A program made the position numbers and the translations under genes. This document shows, piece by piece, positions 1 through 10,637 of a DNA stretch of 64,000 nucleotides; position 1 is the first letter of the stretch; every line of letters starts with the position of its first letter. The stretch is taken from contig CM041465.1 of NCBI GenBank assembly GCA_023213395.1, positions 183,093,741 through 183,157,740 on the forward strand. The letters run 5' to 3'. Source of the DNA: Cycas panzhihuaensis. Taxonomy: Eukaryota; Cycadophyta. The notes beneath the pieces were generated by a model. That model made no database searches. It had not been told where the DNA came from and was given only the letters and a program-made list of their open reading frames with translations.

Positions 1-2
1 AG

Positions 3-833
3 TATCGGTTGATGAAGGATAACAAGGGCTTCATCATAAAGGCCACAAAGAAGCACTTGGATAAGATAACATTAATTTCAGCTAGTCAAGCAAAAAGGAT
101 GATCAATGCATGTGGTAAATTCGTCATCTTAATGGTAAGGAGAAAAGAAGAGCCAGGAGATGAAGAAGGTCCTTCTACTCACACTCTTCTTATATCACCT
201 AAACAAATGCAACAAATTGAGGAGTTAAAGACAAGGTATGATATTCTATTTCAACATGTTGATGGGCTACCACCAAAGAGAAAGATAGAGCATGAAATCA
301 CTCTTGTAGGAGATGCACCATTGTCTAATGTTGCTTTGTATAGGCACTCCATTGTACAGAATAATGAGATAAAGAGGCAAGTTGAAGAGTTGTTTAATCA
401 AGGGGTCATAAGACCTTCATGTTCACCTTGTGGGTCACCAATTGTCTTGGTGCCTAAGAAGGATGGAGGATGGAGAATGTGTATAAACTTTCGTGCTTTG
501 AATAAAATTACAATTAAAAATCGCTACCCTTTGCCTCACATAGATGATTTGCTTGATCAAATTCAGCATGCTTGTTATTTTACTAAATTAGATTTGAAAA
601 GCGGTTATCACCAAGTTAGGGTCAAGGAGGAGGACACATGGAAGACGGCCTTCAAAACAAAGCAAGGACTCTTTGAATGGATGGTTATGCCTTTCGGATT
701 ATGTAATGCTCTTGCAACATTCATGAGGCTAATGAATGAAATGTTAAGGCCTTACTTGGATAATTTTGTTGTCTATCTTGATGACATTTTGATTTTCAAG
801 AACACATGGGAGGAACATTTGCAAACAAGATAG
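3..833 (+). pseudogene. pol: Gypsy reverse transcriptase (GyA pol, first part)
   Basis: An open frame of about 275 codons begins at the window edge and carries the end of the protease-RT linker and most of the reverse transcriptase. Visible RT landmarks are the VPKKDGGWRMCINFRALN block, KLDLKSGYHQVRV, TAFKTKQGLFEWMVMPFGL and the catalytic motif VYLDDILI, so the active site is intact. The enzyme would copy element RNA into cDNA in a cytoplasmic particle. The frame ends just after the catalytic motif through a frameshift near 830, where the thumb continues in another frame. Homology with GyB shows the true polyprotein started far upstream. Confidence 0.92.
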
Positions 834-2083
834 AAGAAGTTTTAAAGACTATGGCTAAGCATCATTTGAAGCTTAATGTGAAGAAGTGTGAATTTGGCAA
901 GGAAAACTTGATCTTCTTAGGCTTTGTGGTTGGAGGAGGAAAGTTGAGCATCGATCCACTCAAGACTCAAGCCATCCTCAAATGGCCTAGGCCAACAAAC
1001 ATCACAGAGGTGAGAAGTTTTTTAGGAGCTTGTCAATACTTGAGAAAGTTTATTCTTCATTTCTCACAGGTTGCAGCACCTCTATATGGATTGACAAAAT
1101 CTAGTAAAAAGTTTACTTGGGGTTCCAAGGAGGAAAAAGCTTTTCTTCTTTAAAAGAAGAAAATTTGTGAAGCACCAGTTTTGGCAATGCCAAATTTGCA
1201 AAGGCCTTTTGAAGTAGAAGCTGATGCAAGTGGAAATGCAATGGGAGCTGTCCTTATTCAAGATGGGAAGCCTATTGCTTACCATTTGGAAGTCTTCACC
1301 CCTCAAGTGAAGAACTACCCAACATATGATCGAGAAATGTTCGCACTTCATCAAGCATGCAAGCATTAGAGGTCATACTTACTCGGAAAAGAGGTTGTAG
1401 TTCATACCGATCATAAGCCTCTTCAATTTTTACAAACCCAAAGTAAATTACAGCAAGCAAGACACATGAAGTGGATGAGTTATTTACAACAATTCAATAT
1501 TGTAATTAAGTACAAAAAGGGATCTAATAACAAAATTGTTGATATGTTATCTAGACCACCTTGTTCCACTTCTTCTTCTACTTTTGTTTGTAGTTCTCTT
1601 ATGAGTTTGCAGGTGGAGCCAATGCATCATGAAGAGTACAAAGACTTATACCATGAAGATGAAGCTTTGAAGGAAGAATTAGAGAACCTAGCGAAAGGAA
1701 GACCTTTTCAGCTTGCTTGGAAGGATGGTCTACTTTTCAAAGGGGAGCAGCTCTATGTTCCATCAAAAGGAGATAAGATCAAGTGGCTTAGAGAAGCCCA
1801 TACTTCTAAAGTAGCTGGTCACTTTGGTATAGAGAAGACTTTAGCAAACTTGAGAAGATATGTTGTATGGCCAAAAATGCAAAATGATGTAAAAAATTAT
1901 GTAAAAGGATGTGTAATGTGTAATACTTCTAAGCCTTCTTCTAGAAAATTAGGATTGTATACACCACTTTCTATTCCCACTAGACCTTTGAAAGGTATCT
2001 CCATTGATTTCTTAGGGGGACTTCCCATGACTAGGAAGGGACATGATTATCTCTTTGTTGTTGTAGATAGGTTCAAGAAATGA
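834..2083 (+). pseudogene. pol: Gypsy RT thumb, RNase H and integrase N-terminus (GyA)
   Basis: This continues the pol frame after the shift near 830. In order it holds the RT connection (FLGFVVGGGKL, FLGACQYLRKFI), RNase H (VEADASGNAMGAVL, YDREMFALHQA, HTDHKPLQFL), and the integrase HHCC zinc-binding region (H..GHFGIEKT, then GCVMCNTSK), followed by the first integrase catalytic Asp in SIDFLGGLP. In-frame stops lie at about 1151 and 1367; at the second the GyB homologue has Trp, which implies TGG to TAG. From 1370 to 2083 the frame is open. It ends in VDRFKK and a frameshift at about 2083. Confidence 0.9.
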
Positions 2084-2577
2084 TATGTCTAATACCTTGT
2101 AAGAAGACAATCACAGGTATAGGAGCAGCTGAGTTATTCTTCGAGCATGTATGGAAGAATTTTGGCTTGCCTTCTTCCATCATTTCAGATCGGGACACTC
2201 GATTCCTTTCATCATTTTGGAAGTCACTATGGGAGATGATGGATACCAAATTGAAGAGGAGTACAAGTTTCCATCCTCAAACAGATGGACAAACCAAGTA
2301 GTGAGCAGAACTTTGGTACATTTATTGAGGATACAATTCCAAGCATCCAAAGACTTGGGATGAATCATTGGCTTTTCTACAATTTGCATTTAATAGAGCA
2401 ATGCATGCATCACACTCTAAAGCACCTTTTGAAGTTTGTTTGGGATACTTACCTCAAAGTCCATTTGACTTAGAGTTTTCCATGCAAGCTAAGGAAGGAT
2501 CCATCAAAGAGAAGGAGGAGCATGACAAGGCTTTAAGATACTTGGAGAAGATCCAGAGTCCACAAAGAAGTACATGA
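2080..2577 (+). pseudogene. pol: Gypsy integrase catalytic core (GyA), frameshifted
   Basis: Integrase core pieces lie in two frames. The first has the second catalytic Asp in IISDRDTRFLSS and reaches HPQTDGQT, where the catalytic Glu of the family (QTEVVN in GyB) is Lys followed by a stop (QTK*). The frame then shifts near 2300-2370 and continues FLQFAFNRAMHASHSKAPFEVCLGYLPQSPFDLEF to about 2577. The core would join cDNA ends to host DNA. With Glu lost and several shifts the protein is dead. Confidence 0.88.
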
Positions 2578-3070
2578 TCAACTTCTAAGGACTCAACAAA
2601 AGTACAAGGAAAGACATGACAAGCATAGGCAAGAGTGTACTTTTCAAGAAGGAGATTTAGTATGGTTATACTTGAGCAAGGAGAGGTTAAAAAGAGAAGG
2701 CAAGAAACTCAAACCTATAAGGTATGGACCATTCAAGATTTTGAGGAAAGTACGTGGCAATGTTTTCCAACTTGATCTTCCACCTTATATGCAAATATAT
2801 TCAGTAGTAAATGCTGAATACTTAAAACTCTTTGAGCCCTCCATGCTAGATGAGGAACAGGACCAGTTCACTTTACCTTCAGTTGATGATTTGTATTTGG
2901 AAAGTGAGGAGCCTCTCAAGGAAGATTGTATCTTGGAGAGAAAATTTACCAAAACAAGACATAAGACACATGAATCTTTCAGGATTGGAGTAGCAGGGCA
3001 ATTGCCTAGTAAGGCTAAGTGGTTTAGTAGGCAACAAGGAGAACAACACTTCCCCCATCTCCAATTCTAA
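2578..3070 (+). pseudogene. pol: Gypsy integrase C-terminus with chromodomain-like tail (GyA)
   Basis: The C-terminal DNA-binding part of integrase is seen as LKPIRYGPFKILRKV and VVNAEYLKLFEPSML, followed by an acidic linker and a basic tail, DCILERKFTKTRHKTH, then AKWFSR and FPHLQF, ending at a stop at 3068-3070. The layout of the tail (ILERK...TR..., a conserved Trp, terminal FPHL) resembles the diverged chromodomains of plant chromoviruses, which in that group guide integration to marked chromatin. The chromodomain call is by pattern and is less sure than the integrase call. A polypurine tract (about 3096-3111, AAGGAAGGGGGAGCCA) lies before the 3' LTR. Confidence 0.82.
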
Positions 3071-3111
3071 GCCAAACAGGAGTTGGCTATTTTCCAAGGA
3101 AGGGGGAGCCA

Positions 3112-4163
3112 TGATCCAGGAGGATCTACCATATGTTTAAAGGATGCAGAAAATGCTAGGCATTGGCATAACTAAAAGAGATATGGCCAAATGGTATCAA
3201 AATTATATGAAATTTTGTGTAAAGGTAGAAGACACATCCCACTAGATGTGTACAAAAGGTGGGGTTCAGAAAATATCATTTGATTAGAGTTCAAGCCTTG
3301 TTTTGCATAAAATGAATTCCACAGCTAGCAGAAAAAAACAGCAAATACATATTATGATTAAATGAATAAAAATGCAGTCAAATGACATCCAAATGAGCTA
3401 AAATTTTAAGGAAGCGGAAGAGACGTGTTCCTATACGTGTACCAAATTTGAGCTGAATTGGAGTCCGTTAAGGTTAGTTACAAGCCGCAACTTTTAAGAA
3501 TTGCATGAAGGCCACTTGGACAGCAGAAAAACAACAAATACATATTATCATTAAATGAATAAAAATGCAATCAAATGACATCCAAATGAGCTAAAATTTT
3601 GAGGAAGCGGAGGGGACATGCGTTCCTATACGTGTACCAAATTTGAGCTAAATTGGAGTCTGTTAAGATCAGTTACAAGTTGCAACTTTTTAAGAATTGC
3701 ACGAAGGCCACTTGGACAGCATGCATTCTGGTGGTTAGTGGTTATACTTGTATGATTGCCACTTGTTAAACATGCAATTTTGGTTTCTTTCTATAAATTG
3801 AGCCCTACTATAGGTTGGAGAGGTAGTTCTTGGAGACTCGACTTGGGAAGCATCCTTGGAGAAGCATTTTGGAGGGTTGGAGTCCCCCTTATGGTATAAT
3901 TGTATCATTTATTCCTTGTAATTTTACCATTCTTTTGTTAGTTGATTTCTCCACCATTAAATGGAGATTTTCATAGTTTAATAAAAGTACTACTCCTCAT
4001 ACTTTTGGATCAATGTCAAGAATAAATGATTTGGTGTAGAATTTCCTTTCGTGGGCTCATTGTTATTTTGATGTTATTGGGATTTCTACACTAACTCCCA
4101 GGATCTCAAGGAGAAAAGGTTGATAATTGACTTCTTCACCAACTAAGCTCTATTTTGGGATCA
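3112..4163 (+). repeat. 3' LTR of GyA (1052 bp)
   Basis: The LTR runs from TGATCC to GGATCA directly after the polypurine tract. A TATA-like TATAAAT is at 3792-3798. The matching GyB LTRs are 955-957 bp; the extra length here is mainly one internal tandem duplication (3328-3718). The next bases, CTGCA at 4164-4168, should be the right TSD, but its partner lies outside the window. Confidence 0.93.
3328..3718 (+). repeat. Tandem duplication of about 195 bp within the GyA LTR
   Basis: Two head-to-tail units, 3328-3522 and 3523-3718, both start GCAGAAAAA and end CACTTGGACA. The related GyB LTRs carry a single unit. The two units differ at scattered positions, so the duplication is not recent. 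Confidence 0.9.
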
Positions 4164-4165
4164 CT

Positions 4166-4530
4166 GCATTAGAAGCTGACTATAAAGTTGTTGTTCAGTC
4201 AACCTGTGAGGCTGTCTGGCTCAGATGTCTCCTAGAAATGTTAAGATTCCCATTGTTTTTTCCAACTCCAGTCAATTGCGACACCCAAGGCACCATTCAA
4301 ATGACCAAGAATCCCATTTTTCATGGTCGGATAAAGCACATTGAAGTTCATCATCACTTCATCCGAGAGAAGGTGGATAAAGGGGAAATCAAATTGATCT
4401 ATTGCCTCAGCTCTGAATAGCTTGCTGACATCTTCACAAAGCCTCTCTCCAAGGACAAATTCCTATACCTAAGAGAGAAAATTGGCATGAAAGATAAGGA
4501 TCAGACATTAAGAGGGGATGTTAGAATATA
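4166..4530 (+). pseudogene. pol: Copia RNase H C-terminal part (CoA)
   Basis: The fragment starts inside the conserved TEAEY block of copia RNase H (here ALEADYKVV). It continues CEAVWLRCLLEML, NCDTQGTIQMTKNPIFHGR, the family motif KHIEVHHHFIREKV, and LADIFTKPLSKDKF. The copia RNase H removes RNA from the RNA-DNA hybrid during reverse transcription. A TAG at 4418-4420 stands where the homologues have Gln before LADIF, consistent with CAG to TAG. The frame runs into the first bases of the LTR. The N-terminal side is separated by the GyA insertion. Confidence 0.9.
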
Positions 4531-4746
4531 ATGTCTTAGCCATTGTATGTTAATGTATTATGATTAGTGACTTATTTGTAACACTTAACGTAAAGCCATG
4601 TAACATAGATATAACTTATTATGTTAGTCATGCCTCTAATCCTAACATGTCATTAGAGGCTTCATATATAAATTTGTACTTTTACCTCTCAATATAACAA
4701 GAGAGCACATTATTCTTCTGTAAGCTCTGACTCCTCTGTTCTAACA
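4519..4746 (+). repeat. 3' LTR of CoA (228 bp)
   Basis: It begins TGTTAGAA and ends TTCTAACA, a perfect 8-bp inverted terminal repeat, and follows a purine tract. TATATAAAT at 4665-4673 is a good TATA box. No partner LTR is in the window. Confidence 0.9.
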
Positions 4747-5165
4747 AAAGCCATTATTAAGAGAGAAGTTTCAATTTTTTTGGGACCAGCTTGGCTTGCA
4801 ACAGATAAAAAATTAAGATAAGATGCTAGAAATAATGTGTTTATCTGTAGGTCAGCCTATAGTAAACCCGAGTTAAATGTGAGCATCTCAACTTATATGG
4901 AAGTCAACTAAAATGTATGCAAGTTGATCGGAATAAATTGTGATATGATATAAATGTTTATCGTACCATTGAAGTCAGTTTTAGTATAGAGTTATTTACT
5001 CTTCATGAAGTCAGCCACAATATGAGGTTCTCGATCATACTATATAAAGACATTTTGTACTTCATTTTGATTACCAATTGATGGAGATTCCTCTCCATAT
5101 TTTTGGCTCTCTACTTATGCTCTTTCATTGTTTTTGTGTTGTTTTAGATATGCATATCATGTAAC
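4747..5165. other. Unassigned sequence between CoA and CoB, possible LTR remnant
   Basis: No coding homology is visible. A TATA-like CTATATAAAGAC near 5039-5050, followed by T-rich sequence, and three degenerate copies of GAAGTCA look like the promoter part of a decayed LTR, but I cannot find its ends. It separates the CoA LTR from the integrase fragment of CoB. Confidence 0.4.
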
Positions 5166-5168
5166 TTT

Positions 5169-5330
5169 TTAAGAACCTCCATTATCATAATGCGATATTT
5201 TGATTTGCATGTCTGATTCCTTCTCTACAACAAATTTGAATTCTTTAAATTTTGGCAATGCCTCAAATTTATGCTTAATGCAATACACTTGAACTTTATG
5301 TGAGAAATCATCGATGAAGGTGATGTAGTA
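5169..5330 (-). pseudogene. pol: Copia integrase core fragment (CoB)
   Basis: The translated strip reads YYITFIDDFSHKVQVYCIKHK, then FKEFKFVVEKESD and YDNGGS, matching the integrase cores of CoD and CoH, including the second catalytic Asp in DNGG. Homology breaks off right after DNGG at about 5170. To the right it joins the piece beginning at 10638 once CoC and one copy of the AGATG target duplication are removed. Confidence 0.85.
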
Positions 5331-5335
5331 AGATG

Positions 5336-5981
5336 CGTTAGATAATGTGACAACAATGTTTTGGAGGCAAAAATTTTGACAGGTTGGCAGCGCAGTTTGC
5401 CTCATTAACTTCCACAAGTGTATCCAAGGGGGGCAAGCCGAGAGGTGTGGGGGGGAACTAGAACCCCCCTACAAAGAGGGAGTTTGGGGGCAACAGCCCC
5501 CGATCCAAAAAACTAGCGCTATAAAATATACTAAATTGTAAAGAAAATCGGAGTCATTCATTCAAAATACCCTAGAATTGATGGTCGAGATTTGTGCCTT
5601 GTATGACTCTCTCATATAGCCCGATTTAGGGTGTTTTTTCATTATGTTGATGGTATTCGATGTATTGGATGTACTATATTGAGATGAAACGCTGGTTGTT
5701 GTTGTTGTGAGCATTCTGTTGCAGACTATATACATTTTTCCATTCATGGATAATAAAGATCAATACATTTCCTGTATGGATGTTTCTCTAACACACTGCT
5801 AGGGTTTTACCATGTTATATCTGGTGTATATGTGATGCTTTGGCTTTCTGATTTATTTATTGTATTATCTCTGATTTAAGAACTTGCATGTTAATTTCCA
5901 GTTTCAATTCCTGTAACTAGTTGCAAAATAGTTTAAATCTTGGTGGTAGTTTCTAGTTATTGGGACTTAGTTTTCTCAACA
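5336..5981 (+). repeat. 5' LTR of CoC
   Basis: 646 bp, ending CTCAACA two bases before the PBS. It matches 9988-10632 along its length. Within an AT-rich LTR there is a compact stretch of G and C runs (about 5427-5503), including GGGGGCAACAGCCCCC, able to form a hairpin or quadruplex. Confidence 0.94.
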
Positions 5982-6053
5982 AGTGGTATCAGAGCCACTT
6001 TTATTTTTGCAGCAAGTTTGTGAAGGTTTTAGTGACGGCTTTTTCTGCATCAA

Positions 6054-6889
6054 ATGGCAAAGGTGACTAATGCAAAGTTCAAGGTGGAGAAATTCAATGG
6101 CAAGAATAACTTCGAGTTGTGGAAGCTAAAAGCGTATGATGTTCTGTTACAACAAGGATTGTACAGAACTCTGGTAAGCAAATCGAAGAAATCCGCAGAA
6201 ATGGACGATGGTGAATAGGATGATCTAGATAAAATTGCTCTTAGCACAATACGATTGTGCTTGGCGCACAAAGTTCTGTTTAACATTGCAGAGGAGAAGA
6301 CAACAGTAGGATTATGGACCTGGTTGGAAGGCTTGTACATGACCAAATCAGTGACGAATTGAATCTACTTGAAGAGGTAGCTGTACTCATTGCAGATGAA
6401 GGAAGGTATAAAAATTCCTAATCATTTAAATGTTTTCAATACTCTTATTTATCAGTTGGCTAGTATCGATGTCATGATTGAAAATGAGGACAAGGTTGTT
6501 ACCTTGTTATATTAATTACTAGAATCTTGGGATAATATTATTACCTCAATCAGTTTTAGCACTACAGATAAATTAGACTATGATTATGTTGCGAGTGCTT
6601 TGTTGACGGGAGAGGTGAGGAGGAAGTCCAATCTTGAAACCTCCACACAAGAAGCTATGAGAGTAAGGGGCAGAACTATTGAAAGAGGACAAAGCTCCAT
6701 GGACACATCGAGGTCAAAGTCAAAAGGCAAGAAGAGTAAGCTTAGATGTTGACACTGTAATAAGACAGGTCACCTCAAGAAGGATTGCTACAAAATGAAG
6801 GAGTTCTAGAGAAAGGAAAATCTTGCCAAGGAGGCTAATCAGGTGCAGTCGAATCAAGGTACAGATGATGATGATGTCTTTGGTTGCTT
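6054..6889 (+). pseudogene. gag: Copia gag (CoC)
   Basis: The frame begins at ATG 6054 (MAKVTNAKFKVEKFNG), shortly after the PBS, and reads FELWKLKAYDVLLQQGLYRTL, then the gag core. The nucleic-acid-binding zinc knuckle near 6750-6790 is C*HCNKTGHLKKDC, with a TGA replacing the residue between the first two Cys. Stops near 6217, 6360 and 6513 and after MKEF follow TGG-to-TAG/TGA or CAA-to-TAA patterns. The protein would have formed the particle shell. Confidence 0.87.
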
Positions 6890-8107
6890 GTAATGTTTCC
6901 CATTATCATCATGATTGGTTACTAGATTCGGGTGCTTCAAACCACATGTGTTGACACAAGAGTTGGTTTTCATCATAGCAACCTTTTGATGGCAATGATG
7001 TGCTTATGGGAAATGAAGTTTTCTGTAAGATAGTGGGCATTGGTAGTATTAGAATTAAAATGTCTAATGGTGTAGTGAGAACATTAACCGAAGTTAGACA
7101 TCTACCTGATCTAAAAAGGAATCTGATTTCCTTGGGTGAACTAGATTCTGGTGGTTATAAGTACACAGGTCATGAAGGAGTCTTGAAGGTGTCAAAGGGT
7201 GCCTTGGTTGTTATGAAAGCCTTAAAGAAAGGAAACGTTTACATTTTGGTAGGAAGTATAGATGTCATCCATGCAACTATAGTATTAAAGACTGCAGAAG
7301 ATCCAACTCAGTTATGGCGTCAAAGACTTAGACACATGATTGAGAGAGGACTTAAGGTGATGATGAATCGTAAGTTGCTTCCTAACTTGCAGCTTTCAGA
7401 TTTGACTTTTGTAAACTTTGTATTTTTGGAAAGTAATGTAGACTCAGGTTTAAAGTAGGAAGTCACACTAGTAAAGGTGTTCTGGATTATATCCATTCGG
7501 ATGTGTGGGGACTAGCCCCTACAATATCTTATGGAAGATCATTGTACTTTGTCACATTTAGAAATGATTACTCCAAAAAGGTATGGGTCTATTTTTTGAA
7601 AAGAAAATCTAAAGTTTTCAAATATGTTTAAGCAGTTCAAGGCTCTAGTTGAGAAGAGCACTAGCAGGTCAATCAAATGTTTAAGAACTAACAATGGATG
7701 TGAGTTCAACTATTTGGAGTTTGAAAACTATTGCAGAGAAGTTGGAATTGAAAGGCATAAGACCACTAGCTACATTCCACAACAAAATGTCATAGTTGAA
7801 CGCATGAACAGGATACTCTTGGAAAGAGCGATAAGCATACTGAGTAATACAGGAGTGGAGCGATAAGCATACCGTTCAAACAACTTGTTATTTGGTAAAT
7901 AGGTCACCATCACTTGCAATAGACTACAAGATTCCTGAAGAGGTATGGACTAGACATCCATGTGACTATTCAAATTTGAAAGTTTTTGGTTGTGATGCTT
8001 ATTCCTTGACTAAGAAAAGACAACATTCAAAGTTATACCTGAAATCCAAGAGATGTATCTTTGTTCGTTATGGTGATAGAGATGGTGTGAAGGGATACAA
8101 GTTGTAG
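6890..8107 (+). pseudogene. pol: Copia protease, pre-integrase and integrase (CoC)
   Basis: The protease active site is intact in WLLDSGASNHMC (about 6915-6950). A frame open from 7000 to 7458 carries the rest of protease (LPDLKRNLISLGELDSGGY) and the pre-integrase LWRQRLRHM. Integrase follows in shifted frames: YIHSDVWG keeps the first Asp; the second is Asn in RTNNGCEF; the Glu is kept in VIVERMNR. A 15-nt repeat, GAGCGATAAGCATAC, at 7826-7840 and 7858-7872 marks a small duplication with a stop. The region after 7892 is the integrase C-terminus (KVFGCDAYSL, KRCIFVRYGDRDG). Confidence 0.88.
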
Positions 8108-9446
8108 GATCCTATTGCCCACAAAATCACTATTAACAAATATGTTGTGTTTGATGAATCTCCCTTCCTAAAATCAGACACTATAGAAGTTGAAGTGAAA
8201 CAGGAGTAGAAAGATGAACATCAATAGGTCAAACTTGAGACCCAACCATCTTTGAAAATGGAAATGTAGGAAGAGCTTTCTAAAGATGAATCTGCAGCAA
8301 ATTTACAGGAGTATGTGGACACTCCTCCACCAACTGTTAGAAGATCTACATGAGTCAGTCATCTACTTGATAGGTATATCCCTTCTATTTATATTGCTTT
8401 AGTTTCTAATGATAGTGAGCCTACATGTTATTAGGAAGCAGTAGATGATATCCACAGTGAGAAGTGGAAGAGGGCTATGTAAGAAGAAATAGATGCTTTG
8501 AAAAAAAATAATTCATGGGACTTGGTAGAACTTCCACATGGCAGGAAGACTATTGGTTGCAGGTGGGTTTTTAAGAAAAAAATAGATGTTGAGAGAGGTT
8601 GATAAATACAAGGTAAGATTGGTGGCTAAAGGCTTTGCATAAAAAGCAGGTATTGATTTTCATGAGATCCTTTCACTAGTTATTAAACTTGTTTCAATTC
8701 AGGTTCTGTTAGCATTGGTAGCTTCTCTTGATTTGGAGTTGGAGCAGTTAGATGTAAAAACAGCTTTTCTGCATGGAGATTTAGCTGAAGAGATCTATAT
8801 GGATCAGCCAGAAGGGTTTGTACAGGATGGCAGGAAAAGACTTGTTTGTAGGCTCAAGAAATAATTGTATGGCCTGAAGCAATCACCCAGGCAATGGTAC
8901 AGGAAGTTTGATGCCTTCATGGAGAGCCAAATTTTCAAAAGAAGTGAGCATGATCATTGTGTTTACTTTAAATTCTTGGACAATGGCTTATTTATTATCT
9001 TGGTATTATATGTTAATGACATGCTGGTTGCAAGCAAGAGTATGGCAGAAATCAACAAGTTAAAGGCTCACTTGGCTAGGACTTTTGATATGAAGGATCT
9101 AGGAGCTACAAAACAAATCTCAAACATGGACATACATAGAGACAGGAAAAATGGTAAGCTATGGTTATCATAGCAGAAATATGTGGAGAAGGTGCTAACT
9201 AGATTTGGTATGGCAAACGTGAAACCAGCTAGTATCCCATTGGCTTCCCATTTCAAACTTTCCTCGAGTATGAGTCCTAGTAGTGAAGAAGAAAAGGATT
9301 ATATGTCTCATATACCATATGCCAGTGTAGTAGGAAGTTTGATGTATGCCATGGTATGTACAAGACCTGACATTTCACATGCAGTTAGTGTAATTAGCAG
9401 GTTTATAGCAAATCCAAGAAAGGAACATTGGGCAGTAGTAAAATGA
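8108..9446 (+). pseudogene. pol: Copia reverse transcriptase (CoC)
   Basis: A linker with several stops leads to EEIDALKKNNSWDLVELP and CRWVFKKK, then the RT core: LDVKTAFLHGDL-type sequence at about 8750, YGLKQSPRQWYRKFD, and the catalytic box YVNDMLVAS at about 9009. The family motif is YVDD, so the first catalytic Asp is Asn (GAT to AAT). The frame is open at 8865-9173 and 9183-9446, separated by a TAG at 9171-9173. It ends in the RNase H tether (GSLMYAMVCTRPDISHAV). Confidence 0.9.
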
Positions 9447-9942
9447 ATGCTTTGGTATTTGAGGGGCACAAATGACTATTACATCACCTTTGGTGGTATA
9501 GGTAATCAGGTTTATGGATATGTTGATTCATACTTTGTAGGAGATTTAGATAAGAGAAGGTCTACTTCGGGTTATGTGTATACTCTCGCAAATGGTCCAA
9601 TTAGTTAGATGTCAAATTTGCAGAGTACAATTGCATTATTGACTACAAAAGTAGAATATGTTGTTACAATACATGCTTGTAAGGAAGCAATATGGTTGTA
9701 GGGTCTATTGGTTGAGCTTAGAAGGAAAGAGAAAAAGGTAAAGGTATTTTGTGACAGTCAAAGTGCCATTTACTTAGCAAAGAATCCAACTTATCATAGT
9801 AAGACAGGTTGTGGAAGTAGGTGGAGTGGCATTTGAGAAGGTTAACATAAAACCAAATTGTGCTGACATGTTCACAAAACTAGTACTATTGGAGAAGTTT
9901 AAATGGTGCTTGACTTCTCTTGGTTGGCAGAAAAGATGATGA
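9447..9942 (+). pseudogene. pol: Copia RNase H (CoC)
   Basis: The frame continues past a stop at 9444-9446. It includes GYVDSYFVGDLDKRRSTSGYV, SNLQSTIALLTTKVEYV, ACKEAIWL, VFCDSQSAIYLAKNPTYHSK, and ends ADMFTKLVLLEKF...LGWQKR with a stop near 9940. TGG-to-TAG changes are seen at ISWMS (TAG at 9606) and IWLQG. The segment between CoC RNase H and its 3' LTR is about 45 bp. Confidence 0.85.
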
Positions 9943-9987
9943 ATGGTCCAGGAAAGGTATCAGGTAAATTGTTATCAACGTGGAGAT

Positions 9988-10632
9988 TATTAGATAATGT
10001 GACAACAATGTTTCAGAGGTAAAAAATTTTGAAAGGTTAGAACACGGTTTTCCCCCTCAACTTTCGTGGGGGGGTCCAAGAGGCGGTAGGGGTGTGGGGG
10101 TAGCTGAACCCCCTTTCCCCCGGCAAAGAGGGGGTTTGAGGGAAGTAACAGCCGTCGCAAAAAGCTAGTGCCGTAAAACATACTAAATTATAAAGAGAAT
10201 CGGGGTCGTTTATTCAAAATACCTCAAATTTGATGATCGAGATTTGTGCTTTGTATGACCCTCTCATATAGTCCGATTTAGGGTTTTTTTTTATTATGTT
10301 GATGGTATTCGATGTATTGGATGTACCGTATTGAGAAGAGGCTTTGGTTGTTGCTGTTGTGAGCATTCTACTGCAGATTATGTATATTTCTCCATTATTC
10401 GATAATAAAGGTCGATACCTTTCTTGTGTGGATGTTTTCTTAGCACACTACTAGGGTTTTACCATGTTATATCTGGTGTATATGTGATGCTTTGGCTTTC
10501 TGATTTATTTATTGTATTATCCCTGGTTTAAGAACTTCTAGTTAATTTTCAATTTCAATTCCTATAACTAGTTGCAAAATAATTTAGATCTTGGTGGCGG
10601 TTTCTGATTATTGGGACCTAGTTTTCTCAACA
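9988..10632 (+). repeat. 3' LTR of CoC
   Basis: 645 bp, matching 5336-5981, with the same G/C-run block (about 10066-10150). It ends CTCAACA and is followed at once by the TSD AGATG. The two LTRs differ at many positions, so this is an old insertion. Confidence 0.94.
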
Positions 10633-10637
10633 AGATG

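Larger units (their letters stand above)
1..4163 (+). mobile_element. GyA: Ty3/gypsy element, 5' part beyond window
   Basis: This is the right-hand part of a Ty3/gypsy retrotransposon running left to right: end of protease region, reverse transcriptase, RNase H, integrase, chromodomain-like tail, polypurine tract and 3' LTR. Its proteins and LTR closely resemble GyB (42967-55694, opposite strand), so the two are copies of one family. The LTR begins TGATCC and ends GGATCA, a perfect 6-bp inverted terminal repeat. The element lies inside a copia RNase H gene (CoA), which resumes at 4164. The 5' end and left TSD lie outside the window. The frame is broken many times, so it is non-autonomous. Confidence 0.93.
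4164..4746 (+). mobile_element. CoA: 3' end of a Ty1/copia element, interrupted by GyA
   Basis: This is the end of the copia RNase H frame, a polypurine tract (AAGAGGGGA) and a short 3' LTR. The coding sequence resumes exactly at the right border of the GyA LTR, so GyA inserted into this older element; the rest of CoA lies left of the window. Confidence 0.88.
5336..10632 (+). mobile_element. CoC: full-length Ty1/copia element, TSD AGATG
   Basis: The two LTRs of 646 and 645 bp (5336-5981, 9988-10632) are flanked by AGATG at 5331-5335 and 10633-10637. PBS TGGTATCAGAGCC is at 5984-5996, then gag, protease, integrase, RT and RNase H in the copia order. Gag and pre-integrase wording (WKLKAYDVLLQQGLY, RLRHMIERGLKV) resembles the Tork/Tnt1 lineage; that lineage call is tentative. 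Many in-frame stops make it dead, and the first LTR base pairs (CG, TA instead of TG) have mutated. A solo LTR of the same family lies at 25778-31710. Confidence 0.95.

Noticed and set aside
4747-5165. A host gene or promoter between CoA and CoB because of the TATA-like motif
   Set aside because: There is no frame or splice-like structure downstream, and the motif arrangement fits a decayed LTR better.
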